A stretch of 32,188 bases of DNA from Actinomycetota bacterium (GCA_016185305.1 JACPNV010000006.1:193470-225657); one strand, 5' to 3'. Positions 15,808 through 24,298 are shown, counted from the stretch's first letter. Made by a program: numbers and translations. Notes: generated from the letters alone by a model not told the origin.

Positions 15808-17207
15808 GGCGCCGGCCGTCTCTGCGGTTGCGGATCACGGCGGGTGCGCTCGTCGTGGTGGTCGCCATGTTGTCCGGCGCCGGGCTGTTGGTGATCGGCG
15901 TCGTGCAAGCCGAGATGACCAACCAGATCGACGCGGGACTGCGAGCCGACGCCGAATTCACCCAGCGGATGATCTCGACCGGTTCGGGTCTGCCCATGGG
16001 TCAGGGTCCGACCAACCTGTACGTGCAGTTCGTCGCTCCGGATGGCCGCGTCGGCGCGGCAGGCACCGCCGCGCAGGGCCTCCCACCTCTCGCCGCACCG
16101 GCGACGTCGCCGGGCCAGCAGATCGTCGCGAGCAGTGTCGATCGGGTCGGGGCGGTGAGAGTCCTGTCAGAACCAGTCGCGTCGAATCCGAAGGCCACCC
16201 TCGTGCTGGCCAGCTCCGCGCAGAACGTCATCGACGTGCACGACACCCTTCTTCGGCTCCTCGTCGAGCTCGTCGCCGCCGGAAGCGTGGTGCTCAGCGC
16301 TTTGATCTGGCTGGTCGTGGGGAGGGCGCTGCGCCCGGTCGACGCGATGCGCCGGCGGGTCGATGGTCTCGGCGACCGGGACCTGTCGACGCGTCTCGAG
16401 CCACCGAGGACCGGCGACGAACTCGACCGCTTGGCCGGCACCCTCAACGAGCTCCTCGGCCGACTCGAGCTTGCGGTGGCTCGCGAGCACCGCTTCGTCG
16501 CCGATGCCTCCCACGAGTTGCGCACTCCGATCACGGCCGTTCGTAGCCTGCTCGAAACCGAAGCGAGCGACCCGAGTCTGGTGGTGTTGACCCGTGCCGA
16601 CGCGCTGGCGCGGCTGAACGAGCTGCAAGATCTCGTTGAGGAGCTCCTCGCGCTCGCTCGAGTCGATGTGGCCGAGCCACCTCCGGACCTGCCGGTCGAT
16701 CTCGACGAGCTCGTGCTGGGCCACGCCCATCAGCTGCAGCGCTCGACCCATCTGCGGATCGATACGAGCCGTGTCTCGGGCGGGCAGGTAGCCGGTCGTG
16801 ACACCGATCTCGGACGCCTGGTGGAGAACCTCGCCTCGAACGCCTCACGGTATGCCCGTTCGTCGGTCGCGTTCACGGTGCACCAGTTCGGTGACACCGT
16901 GGATCTGGTCGTCGACGACGACGGGCCTGGAATCCCCCACGCCGACCGAGACTGCGTCTTCGAGAGGTTCCACACGCTCGATCCGGCGCGCAACAACACC
17001 GAAGGGGGCGCGGGGCTGGGCCTGTCCATCGCGGCGGCGATCGTCGCTTCCCACCTCGGGACGATCCGAGTGGGTGACGCGCCCGGCGGCGGGGCGCGAT
17101 TCGAGGTCCGCCTCCCCGCCTATCAACCCCGGCAAGCCCCGGCTGGCGCGCCCCCTGAAGCGACGCTCAGCGCACGAGACACCCAGTCGCACCGTCGTTC
17201 CTCGTAG
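15804..17207 (+). CDS. Sensor histidine kinase
   Basis: 467 aa with the start at the GTG overlapping the regulator stop. The frame is open further upstream, but that part is antisense-free shadow of the regulator in another frame. Two membrane helices (about 12-34 and 152-174) enclose a ~115-residue extracytoplasmic sensor without cysteines. HAMP 'RALRPVDAMRRRV' follows, then H-box His237 in 'VADASHELRTPITAVRSLLE', N-box 'LVENLASNASRYA', G1 'VDDDGPGIP', F-box 'VFERFHTLD' and G2 'GAGLGLSIAAAIV'. A ~30-residue polar tail ends the protein. The architecture resembles the TcrY/PrrB-type kinases of Actinobacteria. The signal is unknown; the secreted enzyme pair immediately downstream on the same strand is a reasonable target. 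Confidence 0.94.
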   Translation: MRRRPSLRLRITAGALVVVVAMLSGAGLLVIGVVQAEMTNQIDAGLRADAEFTQRMISTGSGLPMGQGPTNLYVQFVAPDGRVGAAGTAAQGLPPLAAPATSPGQQIVASSVDRVGAVRVLSEPVASNPKATLVLASSAQNVIDVHDTLLRLLVELVAAGSVVLSALIWLVVGRALRPVDAMRRRVDGLGDRDLSTRLEPPRTGDELDRLAGTLNELLGRLELAVAREHRFVADASHELRTPITAVRSLLETEASDPSLVVLTRADALARLNELQDLVEELLALARVDVAEPPPDLPVDLDELVLGHAHQLQRSTHLRIDTSRVSGGQVAGRDTDLGRLVENLASNASRYARSSVAFTVHQFGDTVDLVVDDDGPGIPHADRDCVFERFHTLDPARNNTEGGAGLGLSIAAAIVASHLGTIRVGDAPGGGARFEVRLPAYQPRQAPAGAPPEATLSARDTQSHRRSS

Positions 17208-17320
17208 CGTCCGGGGCCCCAGCCCCAGAGCCAGCCCGGCACATGCGGGTTCGGACCGACAAGTTGCCGTCGATGGGCAAGCGCCGTCCGGCGGTGTGAC
17301 CGCCAGGGAGCCCGCCGCCT

Positions 17321-17340
17321 TGCTGAACGAAGCTTCAGCA
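17321..17340. promoter_or_regulatory. 7-bp perfect inverted repeat upstream of the PQQ lipoprotein gene
   Basis: TGCTGAA and TTCAGCA are separated by six bases (cgaagc), ending 41 bases before the ATG at 17382. Size and position suit a dimeric regulator's operator. No TANNNT box or strong ribosome site is seen downstream of it. It could also be a small hairpin in the 5' leader. Confidence 0.35.
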
Positions 17341-17381
17341 CAACGCCAGACGGCCGGTGTTCGCCGTGGTTTGTTGGTGGC

Positions 17382-18860
17382 ATGACCACCATCTCTTCTC
17401 GCTCCGGCCGCGGCCGGCTTGCCGTCCCGGTGCTGGCAGTGCTGGCAGTCCTCGGCTGCTCCGGAAGCGGCACCGCCGGCCTGCCGGGAAGCACCGTCGG
17501 CACAGGCACAACCATGCGGGTCGGGTCGTACGCCGACGCCGGTACCGCCGCGGACTCAGTCCCATCGACAGTCGGCTGGCCCGAGTACCGCCACGACTTG
17601 GCCAACACCGGCTTCGCCAACGACACCAAGATCACCCCTGACAACGTTGCCACACTCGCCAAGGTCTGGGAGACGAGCGGCGTCACCGGTGTGAGCGGAA
17701 CTCCGGCGGTGGTCGACGGCATCGTCTACTACGGCGACTGGACCGGCAAGATGAACGCAGTCAAGGCCGACACGGGCGACCCGGTCTGGTCAACGCCCAT
17801 GGAAGGAGGCTGGGTGATCGGCGGACCCGCAGTGCGCGACGACGGCGTGTACATCGGTGTCGGCAAAACCCTGTTCCGCCTTGACAAGCGGACCGGGTCG
17901 ATCGTGTGGAAGTCCACCACCAACGACAGCCCGCTGGCCCAGATCAACGGCTCGCCCGTGTTCGTCGACGGCATGGTATTCCAGGCCACCGCCGGCGTCC
18001 AAGACGCGGTGCCGGACCCGACCAACAGCTTCCGTGGCAGCATCGGCGCTTACGACGCGGGCACCGGCAACGAGCTGTGGCGCTTCTACGCCACCCCCGC
18101 CGACGCCACCGCCGGCTCGGGAGTCGGCATCTGGTCCACGCCCGCTGTGGACATGGCTCGGGGCTTGTTGTACATCGGTACCGGCAACACGAGCTCCGAG
18201 CCCACCGCGCCCCTCGCGGACGCGCTACTCGCGATCGAGTACAAGACAGGCAAGCTGGCCTGGTCCAAGCAGTTCACCCCGCAGGACGTGTTCCCCAAAG
18301 GCAACCCCACGGGCAAGGACGTCGACGTCGGTGCCTCGCCCAACCTGTGGACCTCCAACGGACGCGACCTGGTCGGGGTGGGCGACAAGGGCGGCAACTA
18401 CCACACCATGGACCGAGCCACCGGCGAAGTCGTGTGGCAGACCAGCCTCACCCCCGGCTCGGTCTTCGGCGGTGTGATCGGCTCCGCCGCCTTCGTTGAT
18501 GGACGGCTGGTCATGTCGTCCAACGTGGGCGACCCCGAGACGAACGCCCCGACGAACGCGTCGAAGATCCTCGCGCTCGACCCCGCCACCGGCACCATCC
18601 AGTGGACATCCGAGGAACTCACCGGCAAGGTGTTCGGCCCGGTGAGTGCGGTGCCCGGGGTCGCGTTCGTCGGTACGGACGCCAACACCATGTACGCCTT
18701 CGACGTGGCCACCGGCAAGGTGCTGTGGTCCTTCGACGCACCCGGCAAGATCGGCGGCGGCCCGTCGATCGTCGACGGTCACGTCTACTGGGGATACGGG
18801 TTCATCCTGTTCAGGGGGACCAGCGATGGTGGCGTCATCAACTTCGCCCCAGGCGCGTGA
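17382..18860 (+). CDS. PQQ-type beta-propeller lipoprotein, polyvinyl-alcohol-dehydrogenase-like
   Basis: 492 aa. Lipoprotein signal with Cys26 in 'LAVLGCSG', so it is probably anchored to the outer face of the membrane. A Gly/Thr-rich linker is followed by 'WPEYRHDLANTGFA', the opening usual for PQQ dehydrogenases. Seven tryptophan-docking motifs (A/D-x-x-TG-x-x-x-W) end at Trp136, 176, 233, 294, 352, 408 and 449. Blocks such as 'GIWSTPAVDMARGLLYIGTGN' and 'GGGPSIVDGHVYWGYG' resemble the polyvinyl-alcohol dehydrogenase branch. There is no CxxCH heme motif, and Cys26 is the only cysteine, so the vicinal disulfide of methanol dehydrogenases is missing. PQQ binding is predicted, not shown; a BamB-like structural role is the alternative. 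The next gene starts two bases after the stop codon. Confidence 0.85.
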   Translation: MTTISSRSGRGRLAVPVLAVLAVLGCSGSGTAGLPGSTVGTGTTMRVGSYADAGTAADSVPSTVGWPEYRHDLANTGFANDTKITPDNVATLAKVWETSGVTGVSGTPAVVDGIVYYGDWTGKMNAVKADTGDPVWSTPMEGGWVIGGPAVRDDGVYIGVGKTLFRLDKRTGSIVWKSTTNDSPLAQINGSPVFVDGMVFQATAGVQDAVPDPTNSFRGSIGAYDAGTGNELWRFYATPADATAGSGVGIWSTPAVDMARGLLYIGTGNTSSEPTAPLADALLAIEYKTGKLAWSKQFTPQDVFPKGNPTGKDVDVGASPNLWTSNGRDLVGVGDKGGNYHTMDRATGEVVWQTSLTPGSVFGGVIGSAAFVDGRLVMSSNVGDPETNAPTNASKILALDPATGTIQWTSEELTGKVFGPVSAVPGVAFVGTDANTMYAFDVATGKVLWSFDAPGKIGGGPSIVDGHVYWGYGFILFRGTSDGGVINFAPGA

Positions 18861-18862
18861 CC

Positions 18863-19933
18863 ATGCCCGTTCCGACCTTCGCCCCCCCGTTGTCGAGGAT
18901 GGCCGTCGCCCTCGCCATCGCCCTCGCCCTGGGACTGAGTGCCACCGCATGCGCCGCGAGCACCACCGCCGGGCCGAGCACTCCGGGCAGCGAACCACCG
19001 GGCTCGGGCGCGAGCGCGGGTTCCGCGGTCCCGGCCTCGACGCACGCCTCAGGGCCGTCGACGGGCTGCACAGCCGCGCCTGTCAAACCGGGCACGACCA
19101 ACGAGACCCTCACCTCGGGTGGGCAAGAACGGAGATACCAGCTCGAGGTCCCCGACGGCTACGACGGCACCACGCCCTACGCCATCGTGTTCGGGCTGCA
19201 CTCGTTGACCGTCGACTACCGGATCGTTCCCGGCATGTCCGGCTTCGCGGACATGCACAAGAAGTACCGGTTCATCGGCGTGTCCCCGTCCGGTCTGATC
19301 AGCACCGTCCCGTACTGGAACGCCGCCCCCGTAGCCGACAACTACGACGTCACCTTCATCACTGAGCTCCTCGACTACCTCGAGGCAACGCTGTGCATCG
19401 ACACAGCCAACGTGTTCTCGGTCGGCATGTCCAACGGCGCGCAGATGTCGTCGCTGCTCGCGTGCCGGCTCGCGGACCGCGTCACCGCGATCGCCCCGAT
19501 CGCCGGCATCGAGTACAACCAGCCCTGCTCTGGCGCTCCGGTGCCCGTCATCGCCTTCCACGGCGTGCAGGACCCGATCGTCCCCTACACGGGCGGTGGC
19601 CTCAACTCGGTGAAGATCGCCGACCAGAACTTCTACAAGGGGAACCTCCCCGCCGGCACCCCTGACCCGACCGGCGTCGATGAGTCCATGAAGAACTGGG
19701 CAGCCCACAACGGTTGTGATCCCGACTTCGTGGAGACCCGCATCTCGCCCGAGGTCCGCAAGCGCACCTGGCAGCGCTGCAAGGCGGCCACCGAGATCTA
19801 CCTCGTCGACAACGGCGGGCACGCCTGGCCAGGCAAGCCCCAGCCCGCGTTCGAGCAGGCCTTCGGGCACGGCACCACCGACATCGACGCCACCAGCCTC
19901 ATCTGGGCGTTCTTCTTCGACCGCCAGACTTGA
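18863..19933 (+). CDS. Secreted PHB-depolymerase/LpqC-like alpha/beta hydrolase lipoprotein
   Basis: 356 aa. The signal peptide ends in a lipobox at Cys30 ('SATAC'), followed by a ~40-residue Ser/Pro/Gly linker. The catalytic domain spans about 72-356. The polyhydroxybutyrate-depolymerase/feruloyl-esterase (LpqC) pattern is clear: nucleophile Ser190 in 'SVGMSNGAQM', Asp237 in 'FHGVQDPIVPY' and His320 in 'NGGHAWPG'. The oxyanion-side block is 'AIVFGLHSLTVDYR'. Oxidized polyvinyl-alcohol hydrolase belongs to the same fold group. The ATG at 18863 is two bases after the PQQ-lipoprotein stop; a GTG at 18857 is an alternative. The substrate could be a polyester, an aryl ester or a beta-diketone, and the sequence alone does not decide. 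Confidence 0.88.
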   Translation: MPVPTFAPPLSRMAVALAIALALGLSATACAASTTAGPSTPGSEPPGSGASAGSAVPASTHASGPSTGCTAAPVKPGTTNETLTSGGQERRYQLEVPDGYDGTTPYAIVFGLHSLTVDYRIVPGMSGFADMHKKYRFIGVSPSGLISTVPYWNAAPVADNYDVTFITELLDYLEATLCIDTANVFSVGMSNGAQMSSLLACRLADRVTAIAPIAGIEYNQPCSGAPVPVIAFHGVQDPIVPYTGGGLNSVKIADQNFYKGNLPAGTPDPTGVDESMKNWAAHNGCDPDFVETRISPEVRKRTWQRCKAATEIYLVDNGGHAWPGKPQPAFEQAFGHGTTDIDATSLIWAFFFDRQT

Positions 19934-20829
19934 CCGCACCGCTCGGCTCACCTCGTTCGCTCGTCCAGCGAGCGGGCAAGCCCCGACGCGACTACTTCGA
20001 CGCGTTCATCGCCGACCTCCAAGCGAACCTCGACACAGCCGGCGGGCCGCCATCGCGGGGTTCTGCGTCGGCGTCGTTCGCCGCCGCCCACGGCACGCAC
20101 GGGACCGCATCTCCGCGAACCGAGTGTGGTGCGTGCCGGTGGCCGCCGCTCTCTGCCGGGCAGAAGCGGAGCCGAGTTGTGGGAACGGCTCCTGCTGACA
20201 GCGAACTGCGACCGGCCGGCACGCACGCACCGGGCTGGAACACCAGCGCCGGAGAGGTGGCGTCGATGTGAGGGGAGGCGGGACCGGACCGTGACAAGCG
20301 GACGCCGGTCGTGCCGTCACCGAGCGGTAGACGGCACGACCGGGGCCCGGCGAGTCACACCGGAGCGTCGGAGTCGGCAGCCTCGTCGCTGCCGTCGACC
20401 GCCGGTTCTCGCAGGTCGATCTCGATGGAAGTCGCCGCCGGGAAGTGCTGCTGGTCGGGACGCCACGTTCGGCGCCTCTCCGACGTGATCAAGAACAGCG
20501 ACGGCGGAACAGTGGCCACACCATCGGGCGCAGGCCGAGAGCGGGTGGGTGGCATCGGAGTCCTCCGATGGGCAGGCAGCGCGAACAACACCGTTGCCGG
20601 CATCAGTTCTGGCTGCGATGTGGTGACAGGAAGCTGATGCCTTGCCGGCAGGTGGGATGACCCCCACGCTGCTTACCCCATCTCTACAACGACGCTGAAG
20701 CCATGCCGCTTTAGGGAAAACGACCCAGGCGGTGGGCCGGGCGGCCTACGGCGACCCGCGCGCCACGACGGGTACCGCCCCACGACGACCGCGAACGCAC
20801 GATCACTCAGTACCAGTCGAGCTTTCCTC
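19934..20829. other. ~0.9 kb stretch without a convincing gene
   Basis: A 6-bp stem hairpin (19958-19974, arms cgctcg/cgagcg) follows the hydrolase stop and may serve as its terminator. An open frame 19930-20271 overlaps that stop by four bases (TTGA) and begins plausibly ('RRDYFDAFIADLQANLDTAGG'). It then becomes low-complexity, and I cannot assign it as a gene. The strong hairpin at 20305-20343 is listed separately. Around 20670-20730 the sequence is slightly AT-richer. No transposase, tRNA or attachment-site repeat was recognised. The region looks like remnant or accessory DNA beside a pseudogene. Confidence 0.5.
20305..20343. terminator. Perfect 14-bp stem-loop, probable terminator
   Basis: Arms at 20305-20318 and 20330-20343 are perfectly complementary (14 bp, GC-rich) around an 11-base loop. 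There is no T-run on either side, as is common for actinobacterial hairpins. It could end transcripts from the lipoprotein pair or protect their 3' end. It could equally be an operator or a remnant of mobile DNA. Confidence 0.5.
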
Positions 20830-21338
20830 TCAAGGCGAGGACTGGACCGCTGCCGCCATCCGGTAAGCCACCGACATCTCGTGGTGCTCGAACGCGATCA
20901 TGCGGTCGTCAACCATCGACAGCTCGGGACGATGCTCACGGGCGTAGCCGATGGCGCCCTATTTCAGTGGCTCGCGAAGCTCGACCTCCATCTGGAACGG
21001 CGGCGAGACGTCGATCACCGCGATGGTGTTGGCGCGGATGGCTCGGGTCGCGGCCTCGGCCGCGGTGGCGAAGATCTCTCCCTCGCTGACCGTCCGTCCG
21101 ATGAGCGAGACACGCGCATAGTTCTCGTAGCTGATCGTGTGCGCGCCGATGCCCGATGGCCCGCCCGCCTTGGCATGAACTCCTCCGCGCCGGCCGCCCG
21201 GGCTCCCGCCACGGCCGCGTTCACATCGGCAGTCATCCACGATCGCGCCCCCTGGTAGTCCTGGCCGCTGGTGACGACGTCCTGCCAGCGAGTGACGCCA
21301 CTGATGCCCTCCATGTCCACCGAGACGTAGATCCGCAT
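20830..21338 (-). pseudogene. Decayed M55-family D-aminopeptidase (DppA-like)
   Basis: Starts well at the ATG at 21338 with 'MRIYVSVDMEGISGVTRWQ', carrying the metal-binding Asp/Glu of the DppA family, and continues to 'AAGAEEF' (about 21177). The next ~50 residues, including the NDSH metal histidine, are missing. The homology resumes in another frame at 'VHAKAGGPSG' and runs through 'AHTISYENYARVSLIGRTVSEGEI'. A second internal loss follows, then 'PFQMEVELREPLK' and an in-frame TAG (20959-20961). The same frame continues with 'MIAFEHHEMSVAYRMAAA' to a TGA at 20830-20832, matching the family C-terminus. In total it is 509 bases against roughly 800 expected. Two deletions, a frameshift and a nonsense codon make activity very unlikely. 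Confidence 0.85.
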
Positions 21339-21409
21339 GCCGGCAGTGTTGCATCGGTTCGCGTCGCTCGCTCGTACGGCTCGATGCCGGGTTGCGCGGC
21401 ACCGACCGG

Positions 21410-21415
21410 TATCGT
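21410..21415 (+). promoter_or_regulatory. Putative -10 box (TATCGT) for the small membrane protein at 21424
   Basis: TATCGT is eight bases (gctcggcc) before the GTG at 21424, consistent with a leaderless TANNNT promoter. It supports choosing this start over the upstream in-frame ATG at 21337. Confidence 0.35.
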
Positions 21416-21423
21416 GCTCGGCC

Positions 21424-21723
21424 GTGCCTGCCCCTACTCCTCTCCGCCGTGCCTGCCGTGCGAGGCGGCGGGCCGACGCCGCGCAGGTGGCAGCCAGCGC
21501 GGCCGTGTTGGCCATCATGCTCTCGGTCATGGCGGGCTCGGCCACCGCGCAATCGGGCGAGACCGTCCCGGCTGGTGTCACCACCTCGTTGCCATCCACG
21601 AGCCCGAGCGGCATGGAGCGAGGCACCGCCGGATCAGTCGTGTTCTTCGCCGTCAGCGCGGTGATCGTCGTGGGTGCGCTGATCATCTTCCTGCGCCGCC
21701 CCAACCGCCCGTCTCGACGCTGA
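21424..21723 (+). CDS. Small membrane protein, unknown function
   Basis: 99 aa from the GTG at 21424. An Arg-rich N-terminus ('RRACRARRRADAAQ') precedes a hydrophobic stretch ending 'SVMAGSATAQSG', which looks like a signal peptide with an AxA cleavage site. A short Thr/Ser/Pro-rich extracytoplasmic loop follows, then a C-terminal membrane helix ('GSVVFFAVSAVIVVGALIIFL') and a basic tail 'RRPNRPSRR'. I do not recognise a family. The in-frame ATG at 21337 would overlap the pseudogene start and add Arg-rich sequence, so it is disfavoured. It converges on the next small gene, 41 bases away. Confidence 0.6.
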   Translation: MPAPTPLRRACRARRRADAAQVAASAAVLAIMLSVMAGSATAQSGETVPAGVTTSLPSTSPSGMERGTAGSVVFFAVSAVIVVGALIIFLRRPNRPSRR

Positions 21724-21764
21724 TCCACACGACAGCAGATCGGCGATCTGTGATCGGCGCGCGT

Positions 21765-22022
21765 TCAGGAGCGGCGGTACCCGTACTTCTTCGGGAGCAG
21801 GAGGACGATGATCCAGCCGATGCAGCCACAGAACCCGCCGAGGAGGAATCCCGCGAGCGGGTACCCACGGCTGTTCCCGATCAGCCAGCCGATCAAGCCG
21901 CCGACGAGAAAGCCGATCACCGAGGCCGCCACGGCCGCCGTCGTGCTCTGGCTCGAGCCGTACGTGCCGTAGGCCTGGGCCAACTCCGTCGCTACATACA
22001 ACCGGGCCCTCCCGTCGATCAC
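21765..22022 (-). CDS. Small glycine-rich membrane protein, unknown function
   Basis: 85 aa from the GTG at 22022; a TTG inside the frame near residue 14 could be the real start. Two hydrophobic, glycine-rich helices ('AAVAASVIGFLVGGLIGWLIG' region and 'LAGFLLGGFCGCIGWIIVLLL') are joined by 'NSRGYP', with a basic C-terminus 'PKKYGYRRS'. The layout resembles two-helix glycine-zipper or Pmp3-like small proteins, but no family is assigned. It sits 75 bases upstream of the 3' end of ctaF on the same strand, so it would be read after the oxidase genes if transcription continues. Confidence 0.6.
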   Translation of the reverse strand: MIDGRARLYVATELAQAYGTYGSSQSTTAAVAASVIGFLVGGLIGWLIGNSRGYPLAGFLLGGFCGCIGWIIVLLLPKKYGYRRS

Positions 22023-22097
22023 TGCCGCGGATCGTTCAAGCTTCGCGTGCGGCCCGGCGCAGAGTATCCGCTGGCCACCCGAAGCGGCCGCAGCGGC

Positions 22098-22553
22098 TCA
22101 GTCGCGCCCTCGTTCGCGGCTCTGGTGCGCGAACCCGATGGCGGAGTGCACCAGGATCGCGACCCCAGGCAGCGCGAACCACCATCCGAAGCCGAGGCCG
22201 GCGAACGTGAGGCCGGCGCCGACACCGATGCCGAGCGGCCAGATGCTCGTCTCGGGGAGGTACAGCGCCTCGGGCGCATCTTCGGCCAGCTCGCCGGACT
22301 CGACTCTGGCCTCGACGTCCTCCACGTCGGCCTGCACCCGGCGGATGCTGCGCTGGAGGAAGTACCCGAAGAACAAGCTGAACACGGCCGTCGCCGCCAG
22401 CGACACCGTTCCTGACCATTCGATGCCGCCGGGGATCGACGCCAACACGTAGATGATGTCGATGACGACGGCGAAGGTACCGAGCGCGTAGAAGACCTTC
22501 GACTCGGTCGGGATGCCCGTGGCCGGCTCGATGGGTGCTAGCTGCTCGTTCAC
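22098..22553 (-). CDS. ctaF: Cytochrome c oxidase subunit 4 (actinobacterial type)
   Basis: 151 aa, GTG start overlapping the ctaD stop by four bases (GTGA). Four hydrophobic segments in two pairs: 'VFYALGTFAVVIDIIYVLAS', 'GTVSLAATAVFSLFFGYFL', then after an acidic loop (about 75-100) 'WPLGIGVGAGLTFAGLGFGWWF' region and 'ALPGVAILVHSAIGFAHQ'. This matches the actinobacterial CtaF, a small subunit of the aa3 oxidase. It has no cofactors. The longer open frame extending upstream is only antisense-free overlap with ctaD and was not used. Confidence 0.9.
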   Translation of the reverse strand: MNEQLAPIEPATGIPTESKVFYALGTFAVVIDIIYVLASIPGGIEWSGTVSLAATAVFSLFFGYFLQRSIRRVQADVEDVEARVESGELAEDAPEALYLPETSIWPLGIGVGAGLTFAGLGFGWWFALPGVAILVHSAIGFAHQSRERGRD

Positions 22554-24298
22554 GAGCCGCCGCCCTTCGACGCCGAGGCGCCAACGACCCCGTCGGCGCG
22601 CCCCGTGCCATGGCGTTGCTCGGCGAGCGCCTCGTGTCCGGGATGCTCGGCGTCCCAGACCGGTCGCTCGGACCGGATCGGCGGCAGCGCCCTGTCGAAG
22701 TTGCCGATCGGGGGCGGCGACGGCGCCCACCACTCGAGCGTGCCCGCGTCCCATGGGTTGCGCCCGACAACCTCGCCCCTGCGCCACGTGCGGTACACGT
22801 TCCACAGGAACGGCAGCGTCGAGGCACCGAGGATCAGGGCGCCGATGCTCGACACGAGGTTGAGATAGCGGAACAGGTCGCCGTCCGCGGCGGTGTAGGA
22901 GGCCGTGCGCCGGGGCATGCCCTGCATGCCGAGGAGGTGCTGCACGAAGAACGTCATGTTGAAGCCGACGAACTGCAACCAGAACTGGAGCTTGCCCCAC
23001 CCCTCGTGCAGCTTCTTGCCCGTGAACTTGGGGTACCAGTAGTAGATGCCCGCGAACAGCGCGAACACTCCCCCGCCGAACAACACGTAGTGGAAGTGCG
23101 CCACGACGAAGTAGGTGTCGGTGAGCTGGAGGTCGAGCGACGGCGACGCGAGCATCACGCCGGTGACCCCGCCGATCACGAAGCACAGCAGGAAGCCGAT
23201 GGCGAAGTGCATGGAAGCGGTGAACGAGAGCCGGCCGCCGATCATCGTCCCGCACCAGTTGAAGAACTTCACCCCCGTCGGCACCGCGATGAGCATGGTG
23301 AGCGCGCTGAAGAACGGCAGCAGCACCACGCCGGTCGCATACATGTGGTGCGCCCAGACGGCGACCGACAGGGCACCGATGGTGATCGTGGCGAACACGA
23401 AGCCCTTGTAGGCGAAAACCGGCTTGCGCGAGAAAGCCGAGATCACCTCCGTGACGATCCCGAAGTAGGGCAGGATCAGGATGTAGACCTCGGGGTGACC
23501 GAAGAACCAGAAGAGCTGCTGCCACAGGACTGGCACGCCGCTGACGCCGTTGATCACGGTGGCATCGAAGATGTGCCCCCCGAACTGCCGGTCGGCGTAC
23601 AGCATGACACCCGCCGCGGTGAGGACCGGAAAGGTGAGCAGGATCAGCACGCTGACGATGAGCATGTTCCAGCAGAAGATCGGAAGACGGAACATCGTCA
23701 TGCCCTTGGCGCGCATGGTGATCATCGTGGTGATGAAGTTGACCGCGGAGAGGATGCCGGAGACGCCGACCAGCGACACGCCGGCGATCCACAGGTCGCC
23801 GCCGACTCCGGGCGACCGGATGCCGTCGGACAGCGGCGTGTACGCGAACCAGCCGAAGTTGGCCGCGCCGTTCTCGGTGAACGCGCCCGACAGCACGACG
23901 AGCCCGCCGGAGAGGTAGAGCCAGTACGAGACCTGGTTGAGGCGCTGGAACGCCATGTCGCGCGCGCCGATCTGCAGCGGGATGATGAAGTTGGCGACGC
24001 CGAACGCGAACGAGCCGAGGAAGAACAGCAACATGATCGTGCCGTGCAGCGTGAACAACTGGTTGTAGGCCCCGTTGTCGATCAGCTTGTTGTCGGGCAC
24101 GGCGAGCTGGGCTCGCATGGCCTCGCCCATCAAGCCACCGATGAGGTAGAAGCCGATCGACGTGACCATGTAGGCGGCCCCGACGACCTTGTGGTCAGAG
24201 CTGGTGGCCCACCGCAAGATGCCCGTCGGCTGGCGCCGGTGCGGCGGCGGCTCGGCGGGTGGGGTCTCGCCGGCGGAACGTTCGTCGAGCAGTGTCAT
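22550..24298 (-). CDS. ctaD: Cytochrome c oxidase subunit I (aa3 type)
   Basis: 582 aa from the ATG at 24298; the frame is open 17 codons further but overlaps ctaC. Twelve-helix heme-copper oxidase core. The heme a ligand is His85 in 'LHGTIMLLFFLGSFAFG'. The His-Tyr cross-link motif is 'GHPEVYILILPYFG', the CuB histidines are in 'WAHHMYATG', and the heme a3/a histidines are in 'VAHFHYVLFGGG'. The proton-channel motif of A-family oxidases is consistent with the text. Electrons arrive from the CuA site of subunit II. It lies 25 bases after ctaC and overlaps ctaF. Confidence 0.97.
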   Translation of the reverse strand: MTLLDERSAGETPPAEPPPHRRQPTGILRWATSSDHKVVGAAYMVTSIGFYLIGGLMGEAMRAQLAVPDNKLIDNGAYNQLFTLHGTIMLLFFLGSFAFGVANFIIPLQIGARDMAFQRLNQVSYWLYLSGGLVVLSGAFTENGAANFGWFAYTPLSDGIRSPGVGGDLWIAGVSLVGVSGILSAVNFITTMITMRAKGMTMFRLPIFCWNMLIVSVLILLTFPVLTAAGVMLYADRQFGGHIFDATVINGVSGVPVLWQQLFWFFGHPEVYILILPYFGIVTEVISAFSRKPVFAYKGFVFATITIGALSVAVWAHHMYATGVVLLPFFSALTMLIAVPTGVKFFNWCGTMIGGRLSFTASMHFAIGFLLCFVIGGVTGVMLASPSLDLQLTDTYFVVAHFHYVLFGGGVFALFAGIYYWYPKFTGKKLHEGWGKLQFWLQFVGFNMTFFVQHLLGMQGMPRRTASYTAADGDLFRYLNLVSSIGALILGASTLPFLWNVYRTWRRGEVVGRNPWDAGTLEWWAPSPPPIGNFDRALPPIRSERPVWDAEHPGHEALAEQRHGTGRADGVVGASASKGGGS

